NCBI GenBank assembly: GCA_964414585.1 | Contig: CAYPXR010000025.1 | Location: 44,962-108,961 of the forward strand | DNA length: 64,000 nt | Reading direction: 5' to 3' | From: DATEMU01 sp964414585 | GTDB lineage: Bacteria > Planctomycetota > Phycisphaerae > UBA1845 > UTPLA1 | Shown here: positions 33,880 to 42,278 of the stretch, piece by piece | Position numbering within the stretch: the stretch's first letter is position 1 | How the letters are laid out: every line of letters begins with the position of its first letter | Position numbers and translations under genes: made by a program | The notes under the pieces: generated by a model | Seen by the model: the letters and a program-made list of their open reading frames with translations, nothing else | What the model was told of the DNA's origin: nothing | The model's database searches: none

Positions 33880-36459
33880 ATGAAGCCCTGCCTGAGCGAG
33901 ACCGACCTGCTCGATTTCCACGCGCATCAACTGGATCAGGGCGAAACGGATCGAATTGAGTCGCATCTGCGATCGTGCACGAAATGCGCCGATCGAGACG
34001 CGGCGATCTTGAGGCATCACGAGAGTTGGGTGGAGCGTTTGCGAGTCGCTGGGCCGGCCCTCCGGCGCGGTGAGGCGGCGCTTCCGGCGGCCGTTGCCAC
34101 CGGAGCGATTGCCGGGTATGAGATCGTCGACGAGATCAGTCGCGGCGGGCAGGGCATCGTTTATCGGGCAATTCAGAAATCCACCAAGCGCGAAGTCGCT
34201 CTAAAGGTGTTGCGAGAAGGGCCGCTGGCGTCGCGCCCAGCGCGAAAGCGATTCGAGCGCGAAGTGGAGCTGGTCGCGGGCCTGCGTCATCCAAATATCG
34301 TGGCGGTCTTCGATTCCGGCGTGACCGCCGACGGACGCCACTATTGCATCATGGATTACGTTCGCGGGAAGCGGCTGGACCGGTACGTTCGCGGTCGTAG
34401 CGTGAAGCTGGACGACGTCTTGAAGCTATTTGTCACGATCTGCGACGCCGTCAACTTTGCGCATCAGCGCGGCGTCATCCATCGGGACTTGAAGCCGTCC
34501 AACATTCTCGTGGAAGCCAATGGCGAACCTCGGGTACTGGATTTCGGTCTGGCCAAACTGACGAACAAGCCCGATGAAACGCTCGGCACGACGACGCATC
34601 TCGTGATGGGCACACTTCCGTATCTGTCGCCCGAGCAAGCGCGGGGGCGACCGGACGATGTGGACATTCGCAGTGACGTGTACGCGCTGGGCGTCATTCT
34701 CTACGAGCTGACGACCGGGCGATTGCCCTATTCGGTTGAGGGCGACATTTCGACGGTGTTGCGGACGATCGCCGAGACACCTCCGACTTCACCGCGCCGG
34801 GCAGTCGATCGACGGGAGACGATCGAGCCCCTTGCCGGCGTCGTCAATGACGAAATCGAGACCATCCTGCTCAAGGTGTTGTCCAAGGAGCGCGAGCGAC
34901 GCTATCAAAGCGCCGGTGATCTTGCACGGGACCTTCGGCACTATCTGGCGGGAGAGCCGATCGAAGCGAAGCGCGACAGCGGCTGGTACATTCTGAAGAA
35001 GACGTTGCGTCGTCATCGGGCGGCCGTCGCGGTCAGCGCCGCGTTTTTTCTTCTGGTGGTTTCCGCGGCGATCAGCCTGGCCGTGATGTACGGCCGGCAG
35101 TCGAACCTGCTCAGGGAAGTCCAATCGCAAAAGAAAGTGGCAGAAGGAGCCGAGGCGAGCGCCCGGCTCCGATTTGATGAATTGCGCGGCCTAGCCCACA
35201 CCGTCATCTTCAAGTTGGACGATCGCGTGCGGAATCTCTCCGGCTCGACGCCGGCGCGCGAACTTCTGGTCAAGACGGGCCTGGATTATCTGAACCGGCT
35301 CGCGGCCACGACCGCGGAAAACGATTGGGAAACGCAAGCGGAATTGGGAGGGGCTTTCTTCAAGTTGGGGGACGTACAGGGCGATCCCAACGTTCCCAAC
35401 CTCGGCGATCAATCCGGCGCGCTGAAAAGTTATCTTCGGGGCCTGCAGTACCTGAAGGCGGTGGCCCTTGCCTTGCCCGACCATAACGCTACTCAGGAGT
35501 CGTTGGGAAGCGCCTATTTCAGGATCGGCCGGCTGCTGACGGAGATGGGTCGGTTTGAGGAAGGGCGTGCTTATTACGATCAGGCCAAGCCCGTTTTTGA
35601 GCAGCTCGTTGCGAAGCATCCCGACGATCTCCAGCTTCAGCGACAATTGACGTTTTACGACCATGAGATGGCGGATCGGCTTCGAGCGGCGGGACGTTTC
35701 GATGAGGCCCTGGCGCTTTACCGCAAGGCCATTGACAAATTGGAAAAAGCGCCGATGGACCACCCGACCTGGCACGCCATTTCATCGGAGCGAGATCAGA
35801 TGGGGCACACGCTCTTCAAGCAGGGAAAACTGGATGAAGCCTTCGTGCAACACCGGCTTTGCCGTGAGTTGTTGGAGCGGGCGGTTGCGGCCGCTCCCGA
35901 CGTGGCGCAGTACCGACGCGATTTGGCGGTTGCCTTTGACCGGATCGGTGAAATCGAGCAGCAACAAGGGCGCACCACGGACGCATTAGAGCACATTCGC
36001 GAATCGTTGCAGATCAGCGAACGCCTTTCCGCGAAAGATCCCGCTGATTTGAAATCATTGTCCGGCATGGCGACGGCGCACTGTCGGATTGGCGAGATCG
36101 CGCTCGCCGCGGGCGATCCTCTGACCGCCCGACGGGAATTTGAGCAATATCACGAGCTGGCGACCCGGCTTGCCGGGGCCGATGCCTCCGGTGCGGCGGC
36201 GCAGCGCGAGGTCGCGGTCTCGAATTACAAACTGGCGGAGCTTCACCAATCCGAAGCCAAAAAAAAAGGGGCCGGTGCGGCGGAACGACTGAGTCACTGG
36301 CAACGTGCCCGAGAGCGATTGCAGACGTGCCTGGAGATCTTCAAGCGGCTCAAGTCCGATGGAAGGCTCGCCACTGCGGATGAGAATGTTCCGAAGGAAT
36401 TGGCGGACGAAATCACGGCCTGCGAAGCCGAGATTACCGCTCTGAAGCCGAATCACTAG
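33880..36459 (+). CDS. Ser/Thr kinase with anti-sigma-like zinc finger and TPR domain
   Basis: An 859-residue protein. Residues 1-45 (SETDLLDFHAHQLDQGETDR, then HLRSCTKC) have the H-x3-C-x2-C pattern of zf-HC2 anti-sigma zinc fingers. The kinase domain (about 85-365) has GGQGIVYRAIQ, VALKVLR, HRDLKPSN, DFGLA and SPEQ (normally APE). A single transmembrane helix lies near 390-410. The outer part has a coiled coil and TPR-like repeats to about 820 (PDLFEEGRAYYDQAKPVF-like units). It follows the ECF sigma gene by four bases, so it may act as both anti-sigma factor and envelope-sensing kinase. Confidence 0.87.
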   Translation: MKPCLSETDLLDFHAHQLDQGETDRIESHLRSCTKCADRDAAILRHHESWVERLRVAGPALRRGEAALPAAVATGAIAGYEIVDEISRGGQGIVYRAIQKSTKREVALKVLREGPLASRPARKRFEREVELVAGLRHPNIVAVFDSGVTADGRHYCIMDYVRGKRLDRYVRGRSVKLDDVLKLFVTICDAVNFAHQRGVIHRDLKPSNILVEANGEPRVLDFGLAKLTNKPDETLGTTTHLVMGTLPYLSPEQARGRPDDVDIRSDVYALGVILYELTTGRLPYSVEGDISTVLRTIAETPPTSPRRAVDRRETIEPLAGVVNDEIETILLKVLSKERERRYQSAGDLARDLRHYLAGEPIEAKRDSGWYILKKTLRRHRAAVAVSAAFFLLVVSAAISLAVMYGRQSNLLREVQSQKKVAEGAEASARLRFDELRGLAHTVIFKLDDRVRNLSGSTPARELLVKTGLDYLNRLAATTAENDWETQAELGGAFFKLGDVQGDPNVPNLGDQSGALKSYLRGLQYLKAVALALPDHNATQESLGSAYFRIGRLLTEMGRFEEGRAYYDQAKPVFEQLVAKHPDDLQLQRQLTFYDHEMADRLRAAGRFDEALALYRKAIDKLEKAPMDHPTWHAISSERDQMGHTLFKQGKLDEAFVQHRLCRELLERAVAAAPDVAQYRRDLAVAFDRIGEIEQQQGRTTDALEHIRESLQISERLSAKDPADLKSLSGMATAHCRIGEIALAAGDPLTARREFEQYHELATRLAGADASGAAAQREVAVSNYKLAELHQSEAKKKGAGAAERLSHWQRARERLQTCLEIFKRLKSDGRLATADENVPKELADEITACEAEITALKPNH

Positions 36460-36661
36460 GACATCAAGTCGCAGCGAGATTCATATTGTTCTGTCAAATA
36501 AGGAGTTACGATCCATCGGTACGTTTCCTGGGGCCGATTTGACCGCCCTGAATCGGAGGTTGACGGTCGGCAGGAACCTTTGTCATATACACGTCTTGCG
36601 TGACCCCCCGGGCTTGCGTGGGGAGGAACGCCGGTCGAACAGGTTTTAAGAGGATTCTCTC

Positions 36662-37015
36662 ATGACCCATGTCGTCACTGAACGCTGCGTCAAGTGCCGC
36701 TACACGGACTGCGCGACGGTTTGTCCGGTCGAGTGTTTCTGGGAAACGGAAGACCCGCCGATGCTGGTCATCGATCCCGATACGTGCATCGATTGCGGTC
36801 TTTGCATCCCGGAATGCCCGGTGCATGCGATTTACACCGAAGACGAGGTGCCCGGCCCCTACAAGGAGTGGACGGCGAAGAACAAGGAGTTGTTCAGCAA
36901 AGGGACCAACATCACCGAGAAGAAAGATGCGCTGCCCGGGGCGCTCACGCTGGAGCAGATCCAGCAAAAAGAAAAAGACAAGGGCTGGGACATTCCCGAA
37001 CCGGGCGGAACGTAA
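36662..37015 (+). CDS. fdxA: 7Fe ferredoxin (FdxA)
   Basis: A 117-residue seven-iron ferredoxin. The first cluster ligands are ERCVKCRYTDCATVCPVECF and the second set is DTCIDCGLCIPECPVHAI, giving the [3Fe-4S]/[4Fe-4S] layout. The C-terminal 60 residues (EWTAKNKELFSKGTNITEKK) are the usual FdxA extension. It is a low-potential electron carrier in the cytoplasm; the partner is unknown. It precedes two lipoprotein genes by 21 bases but is probably an independent unit. Confidence 0.93.
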   Translation: MTHVVTERCVKCRYTDCATVCPVECFWETEDPPMLVIDPDTCIDCGLCIPECPVHAIYTEDEVPGPYKEWTAKNKELFSKGTNITEKKDALPGALTLEQIQQKEKDKGWDIPEPGGT

Positions 37016-37036
37016 ATTTTCAATCGCGGACGATCC

Positions 37037-37861
37037 ATGAAAAGAGTTGAAACCTGTCGCGGTCGATCTCTGCGCCGCTGGATCGCCGGGTGCGGCTTGT
37101 TATTCCAGCCGCTTTTTGTCGCCTTGGTCGGCGGCTGCGCGGAGAACGTCAAAGGGCCGGTCGTGTTTTATCTCGATGGCGCGGGCTGGTACGGCAGCGC
37201 CGGCTCGGTCGAATCGGGCCTGCACAAAGCCGGTTATGACGGAGCGTTTCAGCGGTTCTCGTGGAGTTCCTATCTTGGCCCGGCCCACGACCATTTCGTC
37301 AACGCCAACAGCAAATTAATCGCGCATCGGCTGGCGCGGCGAATCGAAAAGGCGCGGGCCGCCAATCCGGACGCGTCCATCAACGTGATGGGCCTTTCCG
37401 CGGGCACGTCGCTGATCATTCTCGCCTTGGAAGAACTCGACGAGGGCGTGCAAGTGGACAACGTCGTGCTGTTCTCGCCGAGCGTGTCCTCGGAGCACAA
37501 CCTGACCAGGGCCATGCGCCACGTCAAGCGCAATCTCTACGCGACCACGAGCACCCACGACGCCATTCTGGGCGGGCTTCCGGTCAACGCCGACGGCAAG
37601 GGCGGACCGCCGGCCGGCCGAGGCGGTTTTCGATTTCCGCGCAGCGGCGGCGCGGAAACTCTTTCTTCCTATCAGCGCGTCATCAATCTTCCATGGCAGC
37701 CCTCTTATCTGGGTTACGGATGGAACGGCAGTCATACGTCGGTGACCGACAGCGATTTCGTGGCGTCAGTCATCGCGCCGCGGATTTTGACCAACGATCC
37801 GTACCCGCTGGATCGTTCGATTTCCGGCAAGGTCGCGATGAATAAGCCGGGGGAGCGTTGA
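37037..37861 (+). CDS. Alpha/beta-hydrolase-like lipoprotein
   Basis: A 274-residue protein with signal peptide and lipobox VGGC (about residue 34). The strand-nucleophile elbow is INVMGLSAGTSLIILALEEL (GLSAG, about residues 118-122), typical of alpha/beta hydrolases, and an early strand PVVFYLDGAGWYG could form the oxyanion region. A candidate histidine is SHTSV near residue 235. Probably an esterase or lipase anchored in the envelope; substrate unknown. Its TGA overlaps the ATG of the next gene by one base, so both are cotranscribed. Confidence 0.6.
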   Translation: MKRVETCRGRSLRRWIAGCGLLFQPLFVALVGGCAENVKGPVVFYLDGAGWYGSAGSVESGLHKAGYDGAFQRFSWSSYLGPAHDHFVNANSKLIAHRLARRIEKARAANPDASINVMGLSAGTSLIILALEELDEGVQVDNVVLFSPSVSSEHNLTRAMRHVKRNLYATTSTHDAILGGLPVNADGKGGPPAGRGGFRFPRSGGAETLSSYQRVINLPWQPSYLGYGWNGSHTSVTDSDFVASVIAPRILTNDPYPLDRSISGKVAMNKPGER

Positions 37862-38817
37862 TGAAGAACCTTGCATGGATTTCCATGACGTTCGCGGCGG
37901 CGCTCGTCGGTCCGGCCGGGATCGGGTGCGCCGACGGGAAATACTATCAATTGGGAAAGACCGCGGAGCAGAAGGGGGACTCCGCGGCGGCGTATGATTA
38001 TTATTGCCGCGCGGGCGCGAAACAGCGAAGCGGGGCGGTCGCCGGTGGATTGGCGCGAACGCGGGCCGACGCGGCGGCGCAGTCTGAGCGGGCCGGTCTC
38101 GCGGCAATGGACCAGGGCCGTTACGACAATGCCTGGCGATGGTTCATGAGAACGCTGGAGATTCAGCCCGACCATCCCACGGCGGCGCAACTCGTTCGAA
38201 AATTGGAAAATGAGCATTCGAGCGAAGTCGCCGCGGCCCGGCAGGAATGGTTGATGCACGGGGCGTTGGCGCTCGGCCCGTCCATGCGGGAGGAGATCGC
38301 GGCGGCCGAATCGTCGCCATTACCGGCTCCCCAAAAGCAACCTTATTCGGAAGTCATTTCATCGCTGGCGTCCGTTCCGCCCGCGCGCATCCCGGCGCCG
38401 CCGCCACGCATCGAAGCGAAAGAATCTGCGACCCATAAGAAAGAGGCGCCCAAAGTTCCGGAATCGGCTGCAAATCCACCGATGGAATCTCTGCCGCGGC
38501 AATCGGACAGTCGGCCCATCTCCCCGGCCGGGCCCGGCGATTACCTCGCGGTTCATACGCTCAGTCTGAAAGACCGGCGTTATCCGCGAATGGTGATCGC
38601 CGTCGATGGCATCGGCGTCAAGTTGAAAGACACGGACAGCGACGGCGAAGTGGACATGGACCTGTTCGATGGAACCAAGCGGGTGCAAAAGGTCCGCGAC
38701 CTGGAACTGGGCCGATCGCAAACCTTTCGCGGGAAGTCCGGCGAACTCTATCGCCTGACGCTGATCGGCGTTCACCACAAGTCGGAGACGGTCAAGATCG
38801 GCGTCAAGCGGACGTGA
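37861..38817 (+). CDS. TPR-containing lipoprotein
   Basis: A 318-residue protein from ATG 37861 (GGGAG five bases upstream). Signal peptide with lipobox GIGC (about residue 23). Residues about 28-115 form two or three TPR-like helix pairs (YYQLGKTAEQKGDSAAAYDY, RYDNAWRWFMRTLEIQPDHP). A Pro/Ala-rich linker (about 160-215) leads to a C-terminal domain of roughly 85 residues containing KDTDSDGEVDMDLFDG, a calcium-loop-like acidic stretch. Function unknown. Translation is probably coupled to the hydrolase in front. Confidence 0.6.
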   Translation: MKNLAWISMTFAAALVGPAGIGCADGKYYQLGKTAEQKGDSAAAYDYYCRAGAKQRSGAVAGGLARTRADAAAQSERAGLAAMDQGRYDNAWRWFMRTLEIQPDHPTAAQLVRKLENEHSSEVAAARQEWLMHGALALGPSMREEIAAAESSPLPAPQKQPYSEVISSLASVPPARIPAPPPRIEAKESATHKKEAPKVPESAANPPMESLPRQSDSRPISPAGPGDYLAVHTLSLKDRRYPRMVIAVDGIGVKLKDTDSDGEVDMDLFDGTKRVQKVRDLELGRSQTFRGKSGELYRLTLIGVHHKSETVKIGVKRT

Positions 38818-38821
38818 AAAA

Positions 38822-38845
38822 AGTGGTCATCTGCAGGTGGCCACT
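38822..38845 (-). terminator. Intrinsic terminator of fabG
   Basis: An eight-base-pair stem (AGTGGCCA / TGGTCACT with one G-T pair) with loop CCTGCAGA is followed, on the minus strand, by TTTTTTCAC. It overlaps the fabG stop codon and lies 5-28 bases after the convergent lipoprotein gene, so it could serve both. Confidence 0.6.
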
Positions 38846-39590
38846 ACATGTACATTCCGCCGTTCACGCCTAGCACTTCGCCGGTGATGAACGATGCTTC
38901 CGGCGACGCGAGGAACGCGACGGCCGCGGCGACCTCTTCCGGCTTGCCCAGCCGGCCCATCGGCGTCATCTGCCGAACGATGTCGAGCGATGCGGTCGGC
39001 ACCTCCGCCGTCATGTCCGTCTCGATGAAACCGGGGGCGACGGCGTTGACGGTCACGCCCTTCTTGGCGAACTCGCGGGCCAGCGTCTTGGTCAGGGCGA
39101 TGAGCCCGCCCTTGGCCGCGGCGTAGTTGGCCTGGCCGAAGTTGCCCATTTGTCCGACGATGCTGGTGATGTTGATGATGCGCCCCCAGCCGGCGTCGAG
39201 CATCGGCTTGATGAGCCGGTGAATGACCATCGCCGGGCCGGTGAGGTTGACGTTGAGCACCTCATGCCACATTGGGCGGTCCATCTTCACGAAGGATTTG
39301 TCGCGGGTGATCCCGGCGTTGTTGACCACGATGTTGATCGCCTTGAAGTCTTTCTTGAGCTGGGCGACGAGCGCATCGTCTTCCTCGGGCAGGGACACGT
39401 CGGTCTTATAGACGATCGCCTTTCGCCCCATCTTGTGAATCAGTGAGGCAACCTCTTCGGCGGGTTTGCGATGGGCCACGTAGGTCAACGCCACATCCGA
39501 GCCGGCCTCCGCCAGCGCGATCGCAATGGATCGGCCGATGCCGCGGGAACCTCCGGTGACGAGACTGACTTTTCCTTCGAGACTGCCCAT
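38844..39590 (-). CDS. fabG: 3-oxoacyl-ACP reductase (SDR family)
   Basis: A 248-residue short-chain dehydrogenase from ATG 39590 behind GGAGGT; the open frame upstream to 39854 is non-homologous. NADP site TGGSRGIGRSIA, NNAGI, catalytic Ser-Tyr-Lys in NITSIVGQMGNFGQANYAAAK, and VNAVAPGFIETDMT are as in FabG of type II fatty acid synthesis. An acetoacetyl-CoA reductase (PhaB) would look very similar. No fab or pha neighbours are present. A hairpin GACTCCC-CGAGC-GGGAGTC (39622-39640) lies in its leader. Confidence 0.85.
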   Translation of the reverse strand: MGSLEGKVSLVTGGSRGIGRSIAIALAEAGSDVALTYVAHRKPAEEVASLIHKMGRKAIVYKTDVSLPEEDDALVAQLKKDFKAINIVVNNAGITRDKSFVKMDRPMWHEVLNVNLTGPAMVIHRLIKPMLDAGWGRIINITSIVGQMGNFGQANYAAAKGGLIALTKTLAREFAKKGVTVNAVAPGFIETDMTAEVPTASLDIVRQMTPMGRLGKPEEVAAAVAFLASPEASFITGEVLGVNGGMYM

Positions 39591-39839
39591 GACAGGACCT
39601 CCAATATGGCGGCGAGTTTGCGACTCCCCGAGCGGGAGTCTTGACGGACGAGAAACGCGCCTTCGGCTGAGCATCGAACCGCGAGAACATGAGGTTCGGG
39701 GCTCCCTCCGCGAGACGCCGGTATTGTAGATGAGGCGGCCGATCAGTTCCACCGGTCTCTTTCGGCGGACTGGCGCGGCGGCCGACGTTGCGGTATGCTG
39801 TAGGGCGGTGACCAACCTACAACGTCTCAGGAGCGATCC

Positions 39840-41561
39840 ATGTTCAGACTCCAAACAACCCTTTGGATGGTGGCGGCCATGACCATGTCTTCATCTTTAG
39901 CGTGGGCGGACGGCCCAAGCCCGGCGGAATCGTCCGGCGGCTCATCGGCGGCGGAAAAAGAATTCAGCGCGGTCCACGACGCCTACCTCGCGAAGTTCAA
40001 GCCGCTCTTTCTGCGTTCCGCCAAGGCCTGGTGGGTGGCCAATACCACCGGCTCGGACGCGGCGTATGCTGAAAAGAAAGAAGCCGAGGGGGCCATGGTC
40101 GATCTGCACAGCGACAAGGCGACCTTCGCCAAACTCAAGGCCCTTCGCGACGGCGGGCAAGTCACCGACCCTTTGCTCAAGCGCGAACTCGAAGTCATGT
40201 ATCACACGTTCCTCGGCGGCCAGGGCGATCCGGCGCTGCAAAAGAGAATCGTGGAAATCGAGAACGAAGTCGAGCAGACCTTCAACACCCACCGCAGCAA
40301 AGTCGGCGGCAAGGAGATGACCGAGAACGACGTGCGCAAAATTCTTTCCGACTCCAAGGATTCCAAAGAAGCCAGGGAGGCCTGGGAAGGCTACATGGCC
40401 GTCGGTCAAAAGATCGAGGGCAAGCTCAAGGAGGTCGTCCGTCTGCGCAATCAACGGGCGACGTCCCTCGGCTTCAAGAATTATTATGTCATGAGGCTGG
40501 AATTGGACGAGGTCGGCGACGAGCAATTGATCACGCTCTTCGACGAGCTGGATCGCCTGACGGCCGGCCCATTTGCATCGCTCAAGGCGGACATCGACAA
40601 GTCCCGGGCGGCACGATTCGGTGTCGAGGTCAAAGACCTTCGCCCGTGGCACTTCGGCGATTTGTTCTTCCAGGAAGCCCCGGCGATGGACGAAGTGAAC
40701 CTCGACGAAATCTTCAAGGATCAGGACCTGCTGGCGTTAACGAAGAACTACTACGAAAGCCTCGGTTTACAGGTGGACGACATCATCGCCCGCAGCGATC
40801 TCTACGAGAAGCCGGGCAAGAGCCCGCACGCTTTCAGCACTGATCTCGATCGCGCCGGCGACGTGCGAACGCTCTGCAACATCCGGCCAAACGCCATGTG
40901 GGCGGACACGGTCATGCACGAACTGGGCCATGCGGTCTATGACAAATACATCGATAAGAACGTGCCGTTTGTCCTGCACGAGGCGTCGCACAGCATCACG
41001 ACCGAGGGCTTCGCGATGATGATCGGCGCGATGTCCAAGAACGAAGACTGGTTGACAAAGTGTCGCAAGCTCCCGCCGGACCGGGCGGCCGCCGTCGTCG
41101 CGGCGGCGAAGAAGGAGCTTCGCGCGGAAAAGCTGATCTTCAGCCGCTGGGCGCAGGTCATGGTCCGCTTCGAACGCGGCATGTACAGCAACCCGGATCA
41201 GGACCTCGGCAAGCTCTGGTGGGACCTGAAGAAGGAGTATCAACTGCTCAATCCGCCGGAAACGACCAGCCGCCCGGACTATGCGGCGAAGATTCACATC
41301 GTGACCGCCCCGGTCTATTACCACAGCTACATGATGGGCGATCTCTTTGCCAGCCAGGTCCAACATGCCATCGCGGTCGGTGTGCTCCACATCAGCGACC
41401 CGACGGCGACCAGCTTCTACGGCCACAAGGAAGCGGGCGATTATTTGCGCAAGGAAATCTTCGGCCCGGGCAATCTTTATTCATGGAACGAGCTGACGAA
41501 GCGCGCGACCGGCGAGCCGCTGACGGCGAAGTATTTTGCGCAGCAGTATGTGAATCGGTAG
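39840..41561 (+). CDS. Exported M2/M3-type zinc metallopeptidase
   Basis: A 573-residue protein with a signal peptide (VAAMTMSSSLAWA). The zinc site is TVMHELGHAVYDKYID (HELGH, about residues 360-364) with the downstream glutamate in HSITTEGFAMMIG. The N-terminal half is helical (ENDVRKILSDSKDSKEAREA, VVRLRNQRATSLGFKNYYVM) as in the angiotensin-converting-enzyme (M2) and oligopeptidase (M3) groups. Which of the two it belongs to cannot be settled by eye. Expected to trim oligopeptides in the periplasm, as would the S9 and S46 enzymes also in this window. Confidence 0.78.
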   Translation: MFRLQTTLWMVAAMTMSSSLAWADGPSPAESSGGSSAAEKEFSAVHDAYLAKFKPLFLRSAKAWWVANTTGSDAAYAEKKEAEGAMVDLHSDKATFAKLKALRDGGQVTDPLLKRELEVMYHTFLGGQGDPALQKRIVEIENEVEQTFNTHRSKVGGKEMTENDVRKILSDSKDSKEAREAWEGYMAVGQKIEGKLKEVVRLRNQRATSLGFKNYYVMRLELDEVGDEQLITLFDELDRLTAGPFASLKADIDKSRAARFGVEVKDLRPWHFGDLFFQEAPAMDEVNLDEIFKDQDLLALTKNYYESLGLQVDDIIARSDLYEKPGKSPHAFSTDLDRAGDVRTLCNIRPNAMWADTVMHELGHAVYDKYIDKNVPFVLHEASHSITTEGFAMMIGAMSKNEDWLTKCRKLPPDRAAAVVAAAKKELRAEKLIFSRWAQVMVRFERGMYSNPDQDLGKLWWDLKKEYQLLNPPETTSRPDYAAKIHIVTAPVYYHSYMMGDLFASQVQHAIAVGVLHISDPTATSFYGHKEAGDYLRKEIFGPGNLYSWNELTKRATGEPLTAKYFAQQYVNR

Positions 41562-41572
41562 GAAACTCGTAC

Positions 41573-41600
41573 TTGATTATGTTATAACATATGTTATAAT
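41573..41600 (+). promoter_or_regulatory. Promoter with overlapping palindromic operator of the AbrB-Doc pair
   Basis: TTGATT (41573-41578) and TATAAT (41595-41600) are 16 bases apart. An exact 18-base palindrome TTATAACATATGTTATAA (41582-41599) fills the spacer and overlaps the -10 box. Transcription would start about ten bases before the antitoxin ATG. This is the expected layout for an antitoxin that represses its own operon. Confidence 0.7.
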
Positions 41601-41616
41601 AATAGTTGGTGTGGCA

Positions 41617-41841
41617 ATGACGGCCCTAAAAATCACTACGATCGGCAATTCCGCAGGGGTCATCCTTCCGAAGGAAATCCTCGAACGCTTGCGCGTTGAG
41701 AAAGGAGATGTTCTTTACGCGATCGAAACACCGAGCGGTATCGAACTCGTTCCCTACAACCCCGATTTTGGCAAACAGATGATGGTCGCCGAAGGCGTGA
41801 TGCGCGAAGACCGCGATGTCCTCCGCAAGCTTGCGGAGTAA
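41617..41841 (+). CDS. AbrB/MazE-type antitoxin
   Basis: A 74-residue protein from ATG 41617 (an in-frame GTG lies at 41611). The N-terminal swapped-hairpin DNA-binding fold is seen in TALKITTIGNSAGVILPKEI and LERLRVEKGDVLYAIETPSG. The C-terminal helix (KQMMVAEGVMREDRDVLRKL) probably wraps the toxin. AbrB-type antitoxins are seen with Doc toxins as well as MazF/VapC. It should bind the palindrome at 41582-41599. The toxin gene follows after six bases. Confidence 0.82.
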   Translation: MTALKITTIGNSAGVILPKEILERLRVEKGDVLYAIETPSGIELVPYNPDFGKQMMVAEGVMREDRDVLRKLAE

Positions 41842-41847
41842 CGGCCG

Positions 41848-42255
41848 ATGCGCGAACCGATTTGGGTCAGGGACGATGTCGTTCGGGCGATCCACTTGCG
41901 CCAAATCTCGGAGCACGGTGGAGAAGCAGGCCTTCGCGACGCCGGACTTTTAGACTCCGCGCTGGCTCGTCCCAAAAGCCTTTTGGCTTACTCTGACTCA
42001 CCGCCGGACTTGTCGACGATGGCCGCGGCATACGCATTCGGCATCGCCAAGAACCATCCGTTCATCGATGGAAATAAACGGACGGCCTATGTCGTGTGTC
42101 GCACATTCCTCATACTCAATGGCCAGGAGATAAAAGCAACGCAAGAAGAGAAGTATACCGCGTTCTTGGCGCTGTCAGCAGGCGAACTCGATGAAGCCGA
42201 TCTCGCGGAATGGTTGCGCGGCCGGTCATCAAGAATTATTAAGAAACGGGCTTAA
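41848..42255 (+). CDS. doc: Doc-family toxin (Fic fold)
   Basis: A 135-residue protein with the Doc/Fic active-site loop KNHPFIDGNKRTAYVV (HPFxDGNKR, about residues 71-79). The phage P1 Doc toxin phosphorylates EF-Tu, using a variant of the Fic motif; canonical Fic proteins AMPylate. The DGNKR form, small size and antitoxin partner fit Doc. The opening (VRAIHLRQISEHGGEAGLRD AGLL) is the standard Doc N-terminus. The frame is intact. Confidence 0.85.
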   Translation: MREPIWVRDDVVRAIHLRQISEHGGEAGLRDAGLLDSALARPKSLLAYSDSPPDLSTMAAAYAFGIAKNHPFIDGNKRTAYVVCRTFLILNGQEIKATQEEKYTAFLALSAGELDEADLAEWLRGRSSRIIKKRA

Positions 42256-42278
42256 ACACTAACGCGCGGTCGGCGCTT

